64,000 nucleotides of DNA from Flavobacteriales bacterium (GCA_947447955.1 CANFLS010000001.1:124001-188000), one strand, 5' to 3'; shown: positions 13,619-23,800, counted from the stretch's first letter. Notes: generated by a model from the letters alone, not told the origin. Program-made: numbers and translations.

Positions 13619-15937
13619 ATGAAAATTTCAATCAATTGGTTGCGAGATATTCTTCCTACAAATGTGGAGGCAAATGAAATTGCGGATCGTTTGTCGGTGA
13701 GTGGTTTAGAGGTTGAGCACATTGAAGAATGGCAGAGTTTGCCAGGCGGTTTGAAAGGCTTTGTAATTGGTGAAGTGCTTACTTGTGATCAACATCCAAA
13801 TGCAGATCGTTTGAGGCTAACCACGGTTAACATTGGACAAGCTGAACCTTTGCATATAGTTTGTGGTGCCCCGAATGTGGCGGCAGGACAAAAAGTGATT
13901 GTTGCAACCGTTGGAACAGAAATTAACATGAAGGGGAAAGAACCTTTCGTAATTGCCAAATCGAAAATTCGTGGTGAAGCCAGTGAAGGAATGATCTGTG
14001 CCGAAGACGAAATGGGAATGGGAACCAACCACGATGGCATTTTGGTGTTGCCAAATGATGTTGAAGTGGGTACTTCTGCTGCCGACTACTTCGGCGTTGA
14101 AGTGGATACCGTTATTGAAATAGGATTAACTGCGAACCGCGGTGACGCAGCGTCGCATTTGGGAGTTGCCCGCGATTTGGCGGGACTTTTGGGATTGTCT
14201 ATCCCTCAAAAGAATATCCCTCAGATAGAAAATTCTGCTGAAAAATTGTCGATTGAAATTGCAGATACAGCATTGTGCGAACGTTATTATGGCATTAAAA
14301 TTGAGGGGGTGAAAATTGCACCGTCTCCGCAGTGGTTGCAAAACCGTTTGCGTGCCATTGATATCGAGCCAAAAAACAATGTGGTTGATGCAACCAATTA
14401 TATTTTGCATTCAGTTGGTCAACCGGTTCATGCATTTGATGCAGATCAAATCAATGGCAAAGTAACTATAAGAAAAGCAGTTGCAGGCGAAAAAATTCTG
14501 TTGCTCGATGGCAACGAAAAGGAATTACATGCCGACGATATCATCATTGCCGACAGCGCTTTGCCTTTGGCAATTGCGGGTGTGATGGGTGGTAAAAATT
14601 CGGCCGTTTCTGAGAATACAACGAATTTGTTCTTAGAAATCGCGCATTTTCATCCTGGGTTGGTTAGAAAAACTGCAAAACGACATGTTATCAATACCGA
14701 CGCGTCTTTCAGATTTGAAAGGGGCATTGACAAAGCAAATGTTGATCTTTACGGTCGTGCTTTGGCAGATTTGATTGTGCAAATTGCTGGAGGAAAGATC
14801 ATTGCGCACGATGATGTTTATCCAGTTAAACATGAAGCACAAACCATTTCTTTGAACATTGGGGCGTTAAATGCGTTCAGTGGCATTGAAATCCCTCAAA
14901 GTGAAGTGGCTTCAATTTTGAAGCACTTGGGATTTGGTATCGTTGAAAATGGAAGTGAGATTTCCGTAACGGTTCCATCTTGGAGAAACGATGTTACCGA
15001 ATTGGTAGATATCTATGAAGAGGTGATGCGCATTTACGGGTTCGACAAAATTCCGATGAGCGGCAAAATGCAGGTTTCATTGGGGAGTTTTGAGGGAATG
15101 CGTAAGCGCAAGATTGAAAACAAGTTGCGTACTTATTTGGTGTCGCAAGGAGTTTTCGAAGCTTCTACAAACAGCTTAACCACTTCCTCTTGGTGGGATG
15201 GTGACGAAGATTTGGTTCAATTGAGCAATCCTTTGAGTTCAGACATGGGCGTGATGCGCAAGAGCATTGTTCCTGGTTTGTTGCAATCGGTGGCGTTTAA
15301 TAAAAACCGTCAGGCCGACAAAGTGGCCTTGTTTGAAATTGGCCGCACCTATGAAAAAACAGAGCAATCTTTCAAAGAAACGCCAGTTTTGACTATGGTT
15401 TTTTGGGGAAAGAACAGCGTTGAAAGTTGGGAATCGCCGCAAAGGGCAATGGACTTTTTTGATATCAAACGTTTGATTATGGGCGCTTTGAAAAGCATTG
15501 ATAGCGGCATGAATCCAGACGATATTGAAATTGGCGTTGTTAAGCCAAACTGGATCAAAAAGGCAGATTTATCGGGAACGGTTTTTTCGGTTGAGATACC
15601 TTTGAAAAAGCTTTTGAAGTCTGGCAAGAAAGCGTTGAAATATGTGGCTCCACCAAAATTCCCTTCAATGCGCAGGGATTTGAGTTTGGTGGTAGATACC
15701 AAAGTTACTTTTGGCGACTTGCAGAAAATCGTGAAGTCACAAAAGATAAATATATTAACTGAAACCCGTGTATTTTCTGTTTTTGAGGGAAAACCTTTAG
15801 ACGAAGGGAAGAAGGCCATTGCATTGTCGTTCCATTTGAATAAGTCTGATGCTTCGTTGACAGACAAAGATGCGGATGCGGTGATGCAGAAATTGATGAC
15901 TGCTTTTGAGCAGTCTGGTGCTGTAATTCGTAGATAA
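13619..15937 (+). CDS. pheT: Phenylalanyl-tRNA synthetase beta subunit
   Basis: Cytoplasmic alpha2-beta2 enzyme that charges tRNA-Phe. The 772-residue protein starts MKISINWLRD; the GTG at 13613 lies within the promoter box and is rejected. The EMAP/OB-type tRNA-binding domain covers about 38-150 (GFVIGEVLTCDQHPNADRL). The B3/B4 editing module follows in the next 200 residues (NNVVDATNYILHSVGQPVHAFDAD), then B5. The synthetase-like core includes RFERGIDKANVDLYG. The C-terminal anticodon-binding FDX-ACB domain is the last 95 residues (FPSMRRDLSLVVD). Length is normal. The stop overlaps the coaX start by 1 nt (TAATG). pheS is not in the window. Confidence 0.97.
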   Translation: MKISINWLRDILPTNVEANEIADRLSVSGLEVEHIEEWQSLPGGLKGFVIGEVLTCDQHPNADRLRLTTVNIGQAEPLHIVCGAPNVAAGQKVIVATVGTEINMKGKEPFVIAKSKIRGEASEGMICAEDEMGMGTNHDGILVLPNDVEVGTSAADYFGVEVDTVIEIGLTANRGDAASHLGVARDLAGLLGLSIPQKNIPQIENSAEKLSIEIADTALCERYYGIKIEGVKIAPSPQWLQNRLRAIDIEPKNNVVDATNYILHSVGQPVHAFDADQINGKVTIRKAVAGEKILLLDGNEKELHADDIIIADSALPLAIAGVMGGKNSAVSENTTNLFLEIAHFHPGLVRKTAKRHVINTDASFRFERGIDKANVDLYGRALADLIVQIAGGKIIAHDDVYPVKHEAQTISLNIGALNAFSGIEIPQSEVASILKHLGFGIVENGSEISVTVPSWRNDVTELVDIYEEVMRIYGFDKIPMSGKMQVSLGSFEGMRKRKIENKLRTYLVSQGVFEASTNSLTTSSWWDGDEDLVQLSNPLSSDMGVMRKSIVPGLLQSVAFNKNRQADKVALFEIGRTYEKTEQSFKETPVLTMVFWGKNSVESWESPQRAMDFFDIKRLIMGALKSIDSGMNPDDIEIGVVKPNWIKKADLSGTVFSVEIPLKKLLKSGKKALKYVAPPKFPSMRRDLSLVVDTKVTFGDLQKIVKSQKINILTETRVFSVFEGKPLDEGKKAIALSFHLNKSDASLTDKDADAVMQKLMTAFEQSGAVIRR

Positions 15938-16647
15938 TGATTGTGATGGGTTCTGTAATTACCTTCGATATTGGGAATACCAGAACCAAGTTTGCGGTTT
16001 TTAGTGCCGATGGGTCTTTGATAGATTTTGGTGCTGATTGCGAAATTGCTAATGTTTTGAATCAACATGATGGGGCTAAGGTAATTTACTCTACAGTGCT
16101 GAAAGAAGTGAATGATCATTTAACAGACAAAACGGCTTTTTCTGTTTCTCTTTGTAGGGACATTCAGATTTTGGTAAAAAATACAGAAACTTTAGGAAAA
16201 GATAGGTTGGCGGCGGTGATGGGTGCAAAGTTTCTTTTTGGAGATAAAAACTGCCTTGTTATTGATGCAGGAACTTGCATTACTTACGACTATCTTTTGG
16301 GGAATGGCGATTATTTGGGGGGTGCAATTTCAATGGGTATTGGCATGAGATACAGGGCGTTGAATGAGTTCACCAGCAAACTACCGTCCCTCAATAAAGA
16401 AGAAGGGGAAGGCGAAATTGACGATATTGGTGGGCATACTGCAGAGGCAATTCACAGTGGGGTTTGCATAGGATTTTTCGATGAAGTGAATGCCCGAATA
16501 GACAGATTCAAGGCAAAATATGATAATTCTATCGTTATTTTCACGGGTGGAGATGCCAACTTCTTGGCGAAACACATTAAATACGAGATATTTGTAGAAC
16601 CATTATTGGTACATTACGGTTTATATCATGCAATTCAAACAGCTTAA
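15937..16647 (+). CDS. coaX: Type III pantothenate kinase
   Basis: First step of coenzyme A synthesis: phosphorylation of pantothenate. The protein of 236 residues belongs to the ASKHA fold. FDIGNTRTKF (9-18) is the phosphate-binding motif, DAGTCITYDY is the second signature near 109, and FTGGDA near 201 is the adenosine motif. The start overlaps the pheT stop by 1 nt and the 3' end overlaps the following outer-membrane protein gene by 20 nt, so the genes are translationally coupled. An alternative start at the fourth codon (MGSV) is possible. Confidence 0.95.
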   Translation: MIVMGSVITFDIGNTRTKFAVFSADGSLIDFGADCEIANVLNQHDGAKVIYSTVLKEVNDHLTDKTAFSVSLCRDIQILVKNTETLGKDRLAAVMGAKFLFGDKNCLVIDAGTCITYDYLLGNGDYLGGAISMGIGMRYRALNEFTSKLPSLNKEEGEGEIDDIGGHTAEAIHSGVCIGFFDEVNARIDRFKAKYDNSIVIFTGGDANFLAKHIKYEIFVEPLLVHYGLYHAIQTA

Positions 16648-18007
16648 GGCTTTATTCAGTATCATATTTCTTGGAATATTAGGTGTTCAATTGAATGCCC
16701 AAGGCACAAGTGGTCAGAACTTTACGGGTTCTCCATTTAGTAGTTATGGGTTGGGAGAATGGACTGGTTCTAACTTTTTACAGGCCAATACTTCAATGAA
16801 TACCCACTCTGGGTATTATTCTTACAGTTTATGTAATCCTGCAACTTTGGGAAGCGTTCGTTTCACTACTTTGGATTTATCGGGGGGATATAAAGAGGGA
16901 TTGGTAACTTCTGGCAGCCAGCAACAGTCATTTACGGGTGGTGGTTTGAATTATGTGAGTTTGGCATTTCCTGTTTGGAAATATTTGAAGAAGAATGTGA
17001 TTGGGTATGACAGTGCCAAGAAAATGAAGAAGTTCAAATACGTTCCTTATGGTGCGGCATCTTCTTTGGTTTTGAAGCCTTTGACTACTGTGGGATACTC
17101 TTATTTTTTAGACAATGATAAAGGCGCTTTGCCAACGAGAACTTCTTACAGGGGAACTGGTGGTATTGATGTTTTCCAATGGAATTTGGGATTCAGATTG
17201 GCTAATAAGCTAAATATTGGATATGGTTTGGGCTATGTTTTTGGTTCGTTGAAAGAGAATTCTTTGTTTTCGATACCGGATAGTTTGTCTTTGGGAGTTG
17301 TTGAAGATGCCAAGGTAAATGTAATTCGGGGCGTGCAACAACAATTTGGTTTGTTGGCGAATTTCAAATTAGATAGTACTTACCATAAAATTGGTTTGTC
17401 GTACGAAATGTATACCGGTTTGAGTGGAACCCAAAGTCGTTTGATTAGAAATCTAGAGGTTTCTGGAGGATATACTTCGATCATGGATACCATTTATTCG
17501 AATGATGGTGTAAAGCAAGATTTCACAATGCCTACGGCGATTGGGGTTGGTTATAGTTTTCAATTTAGGAGGGCATTTTCTTTGAATTTCGACTTGAGAA
17601 AACAGGTTTGGGGAAATGTGAATACCTTCTTCGACAAAACAAAGCACAAAGACAGAATGGATTATGGCGTGTCGTTGGTGTTGAATCCGGTTGATGAAAA
17701 ATCGCCGAATGAGCGCAAAATGAAGATGCCAATTCGTTTGGGTTACGTTTATTCTACAACACAGAACATTTACAATTATTCGGGTGCTGAGCATCAGGTG
17801 ATTGAGCAACGAATGTCGGTAGGATTTGGCTTGCCGTTTGTGCAGCGTTACTACGATAATTCTGTAATTACCAATATGGTGAATGTAAACATTCAATATT
17901 TAACCCGTGGATTTAAGGCTTCGGGCATGCCAAGTGAGCAATATTTGGTGTTGGGATTGGGATTACAGCTTGGCGACATTTGGTTTGCGAAGCGTAAATA
18001 CGATTAA
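16628..18007 (+). CDS. Outer-membrane beta-barrel protein, unknown role
   Basis: A 459-residue protein with a signal peptide (MQFKQLKALFSIIFLGILG, cleavage after LNAQ). It has many alternating amphipathic strands, N-terminal GSPFSSYGLGEW and SLCNPATLGS motifs, and a C-terminal strand GLGLQLGDIWFAKRKYD. This resembles Bacteroidota outer-membrane proteins of the FadL/PorV-like size class, encoded between coaX and lptC. The position next to lptC suggests a link with envelope biogenesis. No function can be assigned from sequence. It overlaps coaX by 20 nt. Confidence 0.75.
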   Translation: MQFKQLKALFSIIFLGILGVQLNAQGTSGQNFTGSPFSSYGLGEWTGSNFLQANTSMNTHSGYYSYSLCNPATLGSVRFTTLDLSGGYKEGLVTSGSQQQSFTGGGLNYVSLAFPVWKYLKKNVIGYDSAKKMKKFKYVPYGAASSLVLKPLTTVGYSYFLDNDKGALPTRTSYRGTGGIDVFQWNLGFRLANKLNIGYGLGYVFGSLKENSLFSIPDSLSLGVVEDAKVNVIRGVQQQFGLLANFKLDSTYHKIGLSYEMYTGLSGTQSRLIRNLEVSGGYTSIMDTIYSNDGVKQDFTMPTAIGVGYSFQFRRAFSLNFDLRKQVWGNVNTFFDKTKHKDRMDYGVSLVLNPVDEKSPNERKMKMPIRLGYVYSTTQNIYNYSGAEHQVIEQRMSVGFGLPFVQRYYDNSVITNMVNVNIQYLTRGFKASGMPSEQYLVLGLGLQLGDIWFAKRKYD

Positions 18008-18010
18008 ACG

Positions 18011-18598
18011 ATGTTGGGTAGAATTCTATTTTTGTTTGCTTTTGTGGGACTTTTGGGTTGTACAGAACTGGACACAGCGGCTTATAGAAATAAGCGCAGA
18101 GATTCTATTGTAACTAAGGAGTTTGCTGAGAAAATTAGCATTGATTATACCGATTCTGGGAGAATTAGGGCCCGAGTATTTAGTCCGCTCTTGGTGGCAG
18201 TGAAACAAGTAAGAAAGCCTTACATGGAAATGCCGAAAGGTTTGAAAGTAGATTTTTACGAGGCTGATGGCGATATTCAAAGTTATTTAACTGCGGAATA
18301 CGGCATAAGTTATCCCGATGATAAAAAAGTGGTTGTTCGCAGGGATGTAGAGATTTTGAATGTGAAGGGTGAGCGATTGAATACAGAAGAATTAATGTGG
18401 GATCAAGCAACGGGTAGAATATACACCAATAAGTTTGTTGAGATTACCACGAAAGATCAAATAATTACAGGCCAAGGATTAGAGAGTAACCAATCTTTTA
18501 CAGATTGGGAAATTTTAGATGTAATTGGCACATTAAATGTACCCCATGATAAAATACCACATCCTCGCTCTGTTGTGCCTGGTCGCGGCAGGTATTAG
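18011..18598 (+). CDS. lptC: LPS export ABC transporter periplasmic component
   Basis: A 195-residue LptC-family protein anchoring the LPS bridge between the inner-membrane LptBFG complex and periplasmic LptA. The N-terminus MLGRILFLFAFVGLLGC ends in a lipobox (LLGC, Cys17), so in this lineage it is a predicted lipoprotein; E. coli LptC instead has a transmembrane helix. Strand-rich OstA-like repeats follow (GLKVDFYEADGDIQSYLTAEYG, LNTEELMWDQATGRIYTNKFVEI). It lies 3 nt after the barrel gene. The next gene begins inside its last 60 nt. Confidence 0.88.
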   Translation: MLGRILFLFAFVGLLGCTELDTAAYRNKRRDSIVTKEFAEKISIDYTDSGRIRARVFSPLLVAVKQVRKPYMEMPKGLKVDFYEADGDIQSYLTAEYGISYPDDKKVVVRRDVEILNVKGERLNTEELMWDQATGRIYTNKFVEITTKDQIITGQGLESNQSFTDWEILDVIGTLNVPHDKIPHPRSVVPGRGRY

Positions 18599-18752
18599 CC
18601 TGATTGAGCTTTTAGCTGTTTATTACACCACCAAAGGCGATTTTACGTCGGTTCAATTTTGGCTGATGGTTTTCGTATTTGCGTTTAGCCTCATGATGTA
18701 TTTCAGGATAAAGCGATTGCGCAAAGAAGCGATGTTAAAGCAGAAGAAATAG
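18537..18752 (+). CDS. Small two-helix membrane protein
   Basis: A 71-residue protein with two hydrophobic segments (about 5-29 and 41-58) and a basic tail (RIKRLRKEAMLKQKK). It starts inside lptC, overlapping it by 62 nt (53 nt if the Met at 18546 is used), in a different frame. It completes the run pheT-coaX-OMP-lptC. Not recognised; it may be an accessory to the LPS export machinery by context only. The overlap and strong hydrophobicity make it likely to be real. Confidence 0.6.
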   Translation: MYPMIKYHILALLCLVAAGISLIELLAVYYTTKGDFTSVQFWLMVFVFAFSLMMYFRIKRLRKEAMLKQKK

Positions 18753-18931
18753 TTATTATTTCTTTTATTTCGTAATGTTTTCTGTTGAATTTTTCGTGAA
18801 ACAGAAATTGCACGCAATAATTTTTACGATATACACATTTTTAAAATGTTGATATACAATAAATTGTAATTGTTTAATTTTTATTTCACACCTTTTCCAC
18901 ATTTTTATTAACATTTTTACAGACTAGTTGG

Positions 18932-18939
18932 TATATTTG
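18932..18939 (+). promoter_or_regulatory. -7 box TATATTTG of the TetR gene
   Basis: TAnnTTTG match 7 nt before the ATG at 18947. The 194-nt gap before it is very AT-rich with no other signal. Confidence 0.65.
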
Positions 18940-18946
18940 CTGTGTT

Positions 18947-19585
18947 ATGTCAAAAAATACTACACGCGAAAAAATATTACAACGTTGTTTTGAGGCGATG
19001 GAAGTTGTTGGGTTTGAAGCGTTGCGCGCTGATAAAGAAGTTTTGAATTTGAATATTTCAAAAGGTGCCTTGTATCATTACTTTCCTTCTAAATTAGACA
19101 TTGGTTATGCAATGGTTGATGAAATTATCAAACCTATGTATGAGAAGAAATGGTCAGATTTGAATGATCGTACCGAAGGCATAGCGAATAGTATTTATGA
19201 ATTAATTGAAACGGAGAAGCGCAATGCTACGGAGAAGAAGATTCTTCGCGGTGATGTGTTGTATAATTTGATGTTAGAAATGAGCGGAGTAGATGCTAAA
19301 TTCCGTCAGAAACTAGAGGAGGTATTGGAGTTGCAGGTTAAAATATTACAAAAAGCAATATTGGCTGGTAAAAACTGTAATGAAATCAAATCTGGTGTTG
19401 ATTCAAGATCGATGTCGTACTTGTTAATTGGTCAATTACATGGATGTTATGCAATTGCCAAAACCCGTGCATCTAAAGATGTATTTACATCGATGGTTAG
19501 TGGTTTGCAGAAGCAGTTAATAGACGTATTATACGTAAATGACCCTTCACGCAATGCGCAAAGGGCCACTGTCGCAAGTGCATAA
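18947..19585 (+). CDS. TetR/AcrR family transcriptional regulator
   Basis: A 212-residue protein with an N-terminal TetR helix-turn-helix at about 7-55 (REKILQRCFEAMEVVGFEALRADKEVLNLNISKGALYHYFPSKLDIGYAMVDE), where the YHYFPSK signature is clear. The C-terminal part is helical and would bind a ligand and dimerise. It converges with the HTH-protein gene at 19594 with 8 nt between. No efflux or transport target lies next to it, so its regulon is unknown. Confidence 0.88.
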   Translation: MSKNTTREKILQRCFEAMEVVGFEALRADKEVLNLNISKGALYHYFPSKLDIGYAMVDEIIKPMYEKKWSDLNDRTEGIANSIYELIETEKRNATEKKILRGDVLYNLMLEMSGVDAKFRQKLEEVLELQVKILQKAILAGKNCNEIKSGVDSRSMSYLLIGQLHGCYAIAKTRASKDVFTSMVSGLQKQLIDVLYVNDPSRNAQRATVASA

Positions 19586-19593
19586 TTAAGAGA

Positions 19594-20562
19594 TTAAAGA
19601 TCTAGCATTTTCTTTTTGGTTTTGTAATCTTGAACCAAAAATTTATTTCGGGCTCCTTGTCCTGTTTGACTTAATAGAGTTCCATTTTCTTTACAAGTTT
19701 GTAACCAATGTTCGGTTGAGCAAACCCATTTTGAGCATTCGCTAATAACAACGCCACTCATTTGTGAGCAAACAATGGCTACTTTGTCTTTCATTGTATG
19801 AAAAATCATGCTATTGTCGGAATTGATCATAGGGGTAAAGTAGAGTTTGTACTTAGCGCCTCTTAAATTGGGAACATAGGGATTGAGTTTCACGCCGGCT
19901 TCGGCTTGGTTGTGAATGAGTTCAACGAGCATGTCGTATTCGTGCAGTACTTTTTTATAAATGTCTTCGTTTTCGAACATCCCACATTCTTTATAATGTT
20001 GAATTTGGTATAGCGTTGAGTAAAGTGTTTCGTAGCTCCAAATTTCGTGTGATGCTACTTTCAGGTATTTTTCTGCCAATTTAATGTGGAAGCTTTCTTG
20101 TCCGTTGTTAAAAGTAAACGGTCCTGAGTGGAACTTAGGATTTTTAATAAATTCTTTGTTCCAGATGAAAGTTTTGAAAGCGCTGAGTGCTGGAAACCAC
20201 ATATAATAGAAGAATGGAATTTCTTTTGCTCCGTAAGTAATTTGAGAATGAGGCAAATGAATGCAGCGGTCAAGTTTCACTTCAAGTTCTTTATAGAAAT
20301 CTGTAGAAGTGTAAGTTTCAAAATTTAATGGTTTGTATTGTCCGCTTAACCAATTGAGATTTGTTTGAGCCAAAGTATTTAAATCTATATCGAACTCTTT
20401 CGCTAATTTCATGAGTTCGTCGGCTTTTAAACTTTGCGGGTTTTTAATTCTTCTGTATGCAGAATCTTCAGAGATGTTTAATAAGTCAGCCATCATTGCT
20501 GCTGTGCGTAAACCCATTTTTTTAGTTTTTTGGGTTAAAATTTCTGTAAAAGTGTCGATCAT
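19594..20562 (-). CDS. HTH-domain protein of unknown function
   Basis: A 322-residue protein. The N-terminus (about 1-62: TAAMMADLLNISEDSAYRRIKNPQSLKADELMKLAKEFDIDLNTL) looks like a divergent XRE/BetR-type helix-turn-helix. The remaining 260 residues have no motif I recognise; they include several Trp and Tyr residues and the phrase WVCSTEHWLQTCKENGTLL. Similar stand-alone regulators occur in Bacteroidota. It is divergent from the type IX cargo gene at 20864 and could regulate it, by position only. Confidence 0.6.
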   Translation of the reverse strand: MIDTFTEILTQKTKKMGLRTAAMMADLLNISEDSAYRRIKNPQSLKADELMKLAKEFDIDLNTLAQTNLNWLSGQYKPLNFETYTSTDFYKELEVKLDRCIHLPHSQITYGAKEIPFFYYMWFPALSAFKTFIWNKEFIKNPKFHSGPFTFNNGQESFHIKLAEKYLKVASHEIWSYETLYSTLYQIQHYKECGMFENEDIYKKVLHEYDMLVELIHNQAEAGVKLNPYVPNLRGAKYKLYFTPMINSDNSMIFHTMKDKVAIVCSQMSGVVISECSKWVCSTEHWLQTCKENGTLLSQTGQGARNKFLVQDYKTKKKMLDL

Positions 20563-20735
20563 AAGTTTTGAGATTTAAAGTGTTTCGATGACTTATACAA
20601 TTAAATATGAGTTTACACCCAATCGTTTTGCGAAAAATGCAAAAAATAAAATTAGGGGGGAAGTTTTTTGGGCAAAAATGCCAAGGATAAGCAGTTGGCA
20701 TGTCCCAACTTTGTTTTATCAAAATTGATACACTT

Positions 20736-20867
20736 ATGAAAATACTTATTTTACTTAAAAAGCAGCTTGTTATGGTAACGGGGTTTACTCAAAAAACAGC
20801 GATGATGTTTTTAAATCTTCTTGGGTTTACATTTAATTTAGTTTCACAGAAGGGAGGTGCATTATGA
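20736..20867 (+). CDS. Possible 43-residue leader ORF coupled to the downstream secreted protein
   Basis: ATG at 20736 opens a 43-residue frame (MKILILLKKQLVMVTGFTQK, then a hydrophobic segment MMFLNLLGFTFNLV) whose TGA overlaps the ATG of the next gene as ATGA. A purine-rich AGAAGGGAGGTG, a strong Shine-Dalgarno match rare in this window, lies inside its end, 5 nt before that ATG. This suggests a translated leader or coupling device. The protein itself is not recognised. The preceding 170 nt (20563-20735) are AT-rich and show no other feature. Confidence 0.4.
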   Translation: MKILILLKKQLVMVTGFTQKTAMMFLNLLGFTFNLVSQKGGAL

Positions 20868-23800
20868 AAAGGAATACTTTTTTCTTGATGGCTTTCGGGT
20901 TGATGTCGTTTGGCTTAAATGCGCAGAGTTTGCGCAGCGAGTGGGTTGAAAAATTCAGAAAGATTCAACCGCCAAATTCAAAAATTATTGAAAGTACGAT
21001 GCCCTTTTATAATTCCAGCAGAACAAATGGTGGAATGGATGCAGACACTTTGGATTTTTTAAATGGCAAGGATTTGGTTCGACAAATATTATGGTTGAAC
21101 ACGAATGATGAAAACGAATTGCATGAAATTGATAGTGTTCGTGGCGACATTGAAGAGTCTTATATAAAACAAAATATCATTCCAATTACCTTGGTTGATT
21201 ATAAGTATCAATCCATTCATGACTCGATTGAAAAAATCAATGGAATTACAATCAATGCCAAAGACAGTTTATATGAGTTTAAAACGGGTACTGGTTATCA
21301 TGGAAGTTTGTATGAAGATAAATATGCGTTTGGCGTTTCTTTTCCTTTGGAAAGAATCAGAACTGATTTCAATAGAATAGTGATTGACGAAAGATTGATG
21401 TTGTCGAATATTGCATTGAATCCTTCAGGGGTTTGGAAATTGAAAATCGGAAGTTTCCAGGCCGACATGCAGCTCAATGTGCCCATGGATATTCCATTTA
21501 TAAACGATACGCTTTTAAAAGTTGAAATTGGATATGTGGTTCCGGAAGCGGACGTAAGGGTAAGTTTAATTGAAAATCCTTGGCCCGTTTCAGGTGGAAA
21601 AACCAAAATTATGGGGAGGGCTGAAATGCCAAAAAACGAGAATAGTACTGCCGGTTCTAACGGAGGAAGTGGCAGCGGTAGCAGCAGTGGCTATGATATT
21701 CCTAATGATGGATTTGGTCACTACCCTGTGAGTGGGAATTTTGTGTATGTGCCAGCGCAAAGAATTTGGGTAGAAACGATTGATGGGTTTCCGGGCTTGC
21801 CTGATTTGAAGGCATTGGTGACGTTAGATTACGGATCAGACAATAATAAAATTCATACGTGTATCAAGAAACCTGTTGTTTTTATTGAGGGAATTGATTT
21901 TGGTTACAAGTCTTATGGATTTGGAGAAAGAGATTACAAATGTGGCACTATGGGTTATAGAGACATGGTTGCTGGAAAACAATGGAATGTTGAAACACAG
22001 AAACATGAAAGTTGTGAATCAATTTCCCAAGCACCAGAAATATTAAAGCGCTACAAAGCTGCTGGTTACGACATTCTTTATGTTGATTTTTATGACGGGG
22101 CAAACGACATGGATTTTAACTCAGAAACGGTGATTAAGGTGATACAAAGTATACAATCGCAGATGTGTGGTGAAAAGATTCATGTAGTTGGAGTGAGTAT
22201 GGGAAGCATTGTAGCAAAAATGGCGTTGAAGAAGATGGAGCGCAGAAAATTAAATAGTTGTGTTGCCAGTTATACCAGCTTTGATGGTCCTCACCAAGGG
22301 GCAAATATTCCTTTGGGATTGCAAAGGTTTGTAAGTTATATGAGTGATGTGAGCGATGATTCGAAGTATGTATTGGAAAAAATGTTGAGAAGACCGGCTG
22401 CTAGGCAATTGTTGGAACTTCATGAATCAGTAGATGCGGGTTGTGACAATGAGCGCAATAAATTGGTAAGGACAGATACATTAATCGGTGGTTATCCAAG
22501 TAACATGAAGTTGTTGGCCATTACCAATGGTTCTGGATTGGGAAGCAAGGGATATATTAAAAAATTGGATGGAAACTTTTTAAAACCAGCTGATGTATTG
22601 GTTGAAATTGAATTCAAAAGACCTAAATTTAAAGGCTGGAATTGTATATCATCAACGAATATAGCTACGCTTTATGCGGCGCATAAATCAGCGGGTTCAA
22701 GTTATTTTGTTGCAAAAATGTTTGGGTATTTCGGATCGAAATCTAATTTCCATAGTCACAAAAGCAACGTACAGCATGATCATATTAATGGAAGTTGGAA
22801 CAATGCCATTGGCAGGGTAAATGATTTTGGAAGACTGGGGAATTTGTTTTTGAAGGCCGTTCGATTTACAGACAAAACTACGTTTGTGAATACCGTAAGT
22901 GCATTGGATTTGAAATTTGCAAAACAAGCAAACAGCAAACAAGACATCCATGACATGCCATTGACGGTGAATTCAAAGTCATTATTGATGCCATTGGGTT
23001 CTGAATTTTCAACTCCGTTTGAGCGCATTTTTGTCCCTCAAAAAAACCAGGAGCATGCATATTTGGATAGTTCTGCTGGTGGAAATACCATGTGGTTATT
23101 GTCGGAATTGAATAAAATTTCAGATGCAAACCACATCACTGTGGTTGATAAAAATTACAATTATAGAGGTTCAAATGCGGTGAAAGTAAAATCGATGGAG
23201 GTGTTAAATGGGGCAGTATTCGAATTGAATGGCTTGGGTGCATTTCCAAAAATAGCGAGTGAAGATTCAATGTTGGAGCGCAGTTTGGAAGTTCATAATT
23301 ATTACTCATCTACATGTATGAATTCAACCTATAATGTTATCAATAATTCTACTTTTAGTATAGGTAATTACAAGAATTATACTGGATTTACAATCAATAG
23401 TGGTGGTATTTTCAAATTAAGTTCAGGAAGCAAATTGCGTGTCCGCGCTGGTAGCAAATTGGTTTTGAACGAAGGTGCGGAATTGAATATTGGTGAGAAT
23501 TGCAGTTTGGTATTGGATGACAAATCGCAGTTGCGCATTGAAAGTGGAGCTAAGATTTATTTAAAAAGAGGAAGTAAAATCTTTTTGAATGGAGAAAATG
23601 CGATGTTTCATGTTAAGGGCGATTTGGTTTTAGATTCTGGGGTAAAATTTGAACCAAAATCAATGACCAAAATGGGAATGATTAAGTTCACCAATGTTGG
23701 TTACGGATATGGTGATGCAACAATTAAAGCTTTGGGAAGAAACGTTTCGATGAAATTTATTGGTAGTGGCAAAAATGGAAATACCAATTTGCAGATTGAA

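Noticed and set aside
15349-16119. Long minus-strand frame across the pheT-coaX junction
   Set aside because: It is antisense to two certain genes; no promoter box or recognisable protein.
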